From: Globomyces pollinis-pini
Lineage: Eukaryota > Chytridiomycota > Chytridiomycetes > Rhizophydiales > Globomycetaceae
Reading direction: 5' to 3'
DNA: 17,632 nt
Assembly (NCBI GenBank): GCA_025399215.1
Contig: MU621430.1
Span: forward strand, 1-17,632
The position numbers were made by a program, and so were the translations under genes. This document shows, one piece after another, positions 16,639 through 17,632 of this stretch (the first letter of the stretch is position 1; the number at the start of each line of letters is the position of its first letter). The notes beneath the pieces are model-generated. The model searched no databases. It had not been told where the DNA came from and saw nothing but the letters and a program-made list of their open reading frames with translations.

Positions 16639-17628
16639 TTAACAAACGATAATCTTTTCTGCTTTAAACTTCATATCAGACACTAAGCTACTTTGCATTG
16701 ATTTTGAAAACTTTTCGGGACCACAAACATAGATGTGGTATTTGATAGATTCGGAGTCCAAGAGTTCTTGATAATTAAATGATCTCTTTAATAACTCGGT
16801 ATTCAATCGGCCATGAATAGCAGTGGTGGAATAATTCTCTGGAGGTGGGTTGGTAACATAATCAATCACTTTGATAAATGGATATGTTCTCACCATAGTT
16901 TTGAAGTATGCAGCATGAATTATACTTTCCATATTGTGATTTTGAACAATTAGTGTGATTGATTGTGGACGACGCGTTTGGTTGGAAGGAATTTGATCAA
17001 GCAAGTTGATGTAGTAATCAATTAAAAGTAGCATTGGTGTAACACCTGATCCAGCCGCAATCATGATAACTTGGTCATCGAAATCAGGAACGGTCTCTAA
17101 CATACGCGAATCTGTAAAAGGTCCTCTTACACGAACAGTTTTCTCTTCTCTTAATTTCCCTAATATGTTTGTGACATAATCTTCTGGATATACTTTCACC
17201 AAAATTCTAATGAAGCCATTGTTTTGAACATTGATGGGTGTAAACTTCGTACAAAAAGTGGATGGTTCTTCTTCATTCTCTGGATCTTTATCTTTGTTGA
17301 ACGTTAAAATAGTTATATGATCTCCAGGAATGAATTGCATCACTTGACTTGCTCGTTCAAACGCCAATTGTATTTCATAAACTGGATGTCGAGCACCTTC
17401 TTCAGTAACTCTAGTGATTTTTTGGACTCTCAAATTGGTGTACTGATTATCTTGAATTCCCTTCTGAAAGTTTTCTGCAATATTCTTCATGCCCAATGCA
17501 TTTGATAAAAACCCAACTCTATTATTGTCTTTTTCAATGGAAGATGCCGGTACAGATTTACTCTTGACAATTTCCTTTGTTGTCGAATTTACAAACTTGT
17601 CTTTCTTAACATCTTTCTTCATCTGCAT
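16639..17628 (-). CDS. Cytochrome b5 reductase-type FAD/NAD(P)H oxidoreductase, possibly 5'-partial
   Basis: Open from the window edge, 329 residues from the first ATG at 17628. After a Lys-rich, probably disordered N-terminus (1-60), the FAD domain begins near 64. PGDH (101-104) precedes the flavin motif, which reads KFTPIN (128-133) where the family usually has RxYT/S. The NAD(P)H domain has AAGSGVTPML (191-200) and CGPEKF (302-307). The family moves electrons from NAD(P)H through FAD to cytochrome b5 or a fused haem or metal domain. No haem-binding HPGG motif is visible. Only four bases lie beyond the ATG, so an upstream domain or exon outside the window cannot be excluded. The protein ends IIVC, whereas classic b5 reductases usually end in a Phe-rich tail. 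Confidence 0.85.
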   Translation of the reverse strand: MQMKKDVKKDKFVNSTTKEIVKSKSVPASSIEKDNNRVGFLSNALGMKNIAENFQKGIQDNQYTNLRVQKITRVTEEGARHPVYEIQLAFERASQVMQFIPGDHITILTFNKDKDPENEEEPSTFCTKFTPINVQNNGFIRILVKVYPEDYVTNILGKLREEKTVRVRGPFTDSRMLETVPDFDDQVIMIAAGSGVTPMLLLIDYYINLLDQIPSNQTRRPQSITLIVQNHNMESIIHAAYFKTMVRTYPFIKVIDYVTNPPPENYSTTAIHGRLNTELLKRSFNYQELLDSESIKYHIYVCGPEKFSKSMQSSLVSDMKFKAEKIIVC

Positions 17629-17632
17629 GGTT

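Noticed and set aside
1..17632. Possible alternative genetic code (short introns recall ciliates)
   Set aside because: TAA and TGA both end well-aligned genes (TGA at 3587-3589 and 6316-6318), and no in-frame TGA, TAA or TAG lies within conserved domains.
1..17632. CRISPR arrays, insertion sequences, bacterial operon signals or riboswitches
   Set aside because: None seen; the window is clearly eukaryotic with spliceosomal introns, poly(A) signals and a Pol III tRNA gene.

Overview
The window is AT-rich nuclear DNA from a eukaryote. It carries seven protein-coding genes, an intron-bearing tRNA gene and one decayed coding region. Six of the seven genes can be read to both ends, and five are spliced. 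About 25 introns can be placed from reading-frame continuity. Nearly all are 25-37 nt with GT-AG ends, often with a branch-like YTRAY motif (CTAAT, TTAAC, CTGAT) just before the acceptor. The code is standard: TAA and TGA act as real stops. One gene encodes a TSNAXIP1-like protein, a family tied to cilia and flagella, and the other families have fungal or opisthokont character (GH20 hexosaminidase, MYND finger, AKTIP/FTS-like E2 variant, membrane-anchored SPRY protein, tRNA-Ile(UAU) with intron). I infer a flagellated (zoosporic) early-diverging fungus or a close opisthokont relative. The species cannot be named from sequence alone.

Layout. 8-90 (+): tRNA-Ile(UAU) with a 9-nt intron and a T-run terminator. 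294-1191 (-): coding-like fragments in several frames, a probable pseudogene. 1753-3589 (+): a five-exon gene joining an outer domain, a membrane segment and a catalytically dead E2 fold. 3705-5570 (-): single-exon GH20 beta-N-acetylhexosaminidase with an N-terminal membrane anchor. 5848-6318 (+): small MYND zinc-finger protein. 6418-7600 (-): multi-pass membrane protein, three exons. 7932-10628 (-): TSNAXIP1-like coiled-coil protein in at least 14 exons. 11035-12849 (+): secreted/membrane protein with a cytosolic SPRY domain, five exons. 13428-14852 (+) and 14992-16444 (-): a tail-to-tail pair of paralogous membrane-anchored alpha/beta hydrolases. 16639-17628 (-): FAD/NAD(P)H reductase of the cytochrome b5 reductase type, reaching the window edge.

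No operon-like logic links the genes. Spacing is tight: convergent stop codons lie 99-140 bp apart, and poly(A) signals lie beside or overlap stop codons. Several products are membrane or secretory-pathway proteins (E2-like fusion, GH20 enzyme, multi-pass protein, SPRY protein, both hydrolases), but a shared pathway is not shown. The most notable items are the uniform ultra-short introns (some of length 3n without stops, so invisible to ORF calling), two introns that appear to abut with no exon between them, the membrane-tethered E2-like fusion, and the inverted hydrolase pair that differs by one intron.
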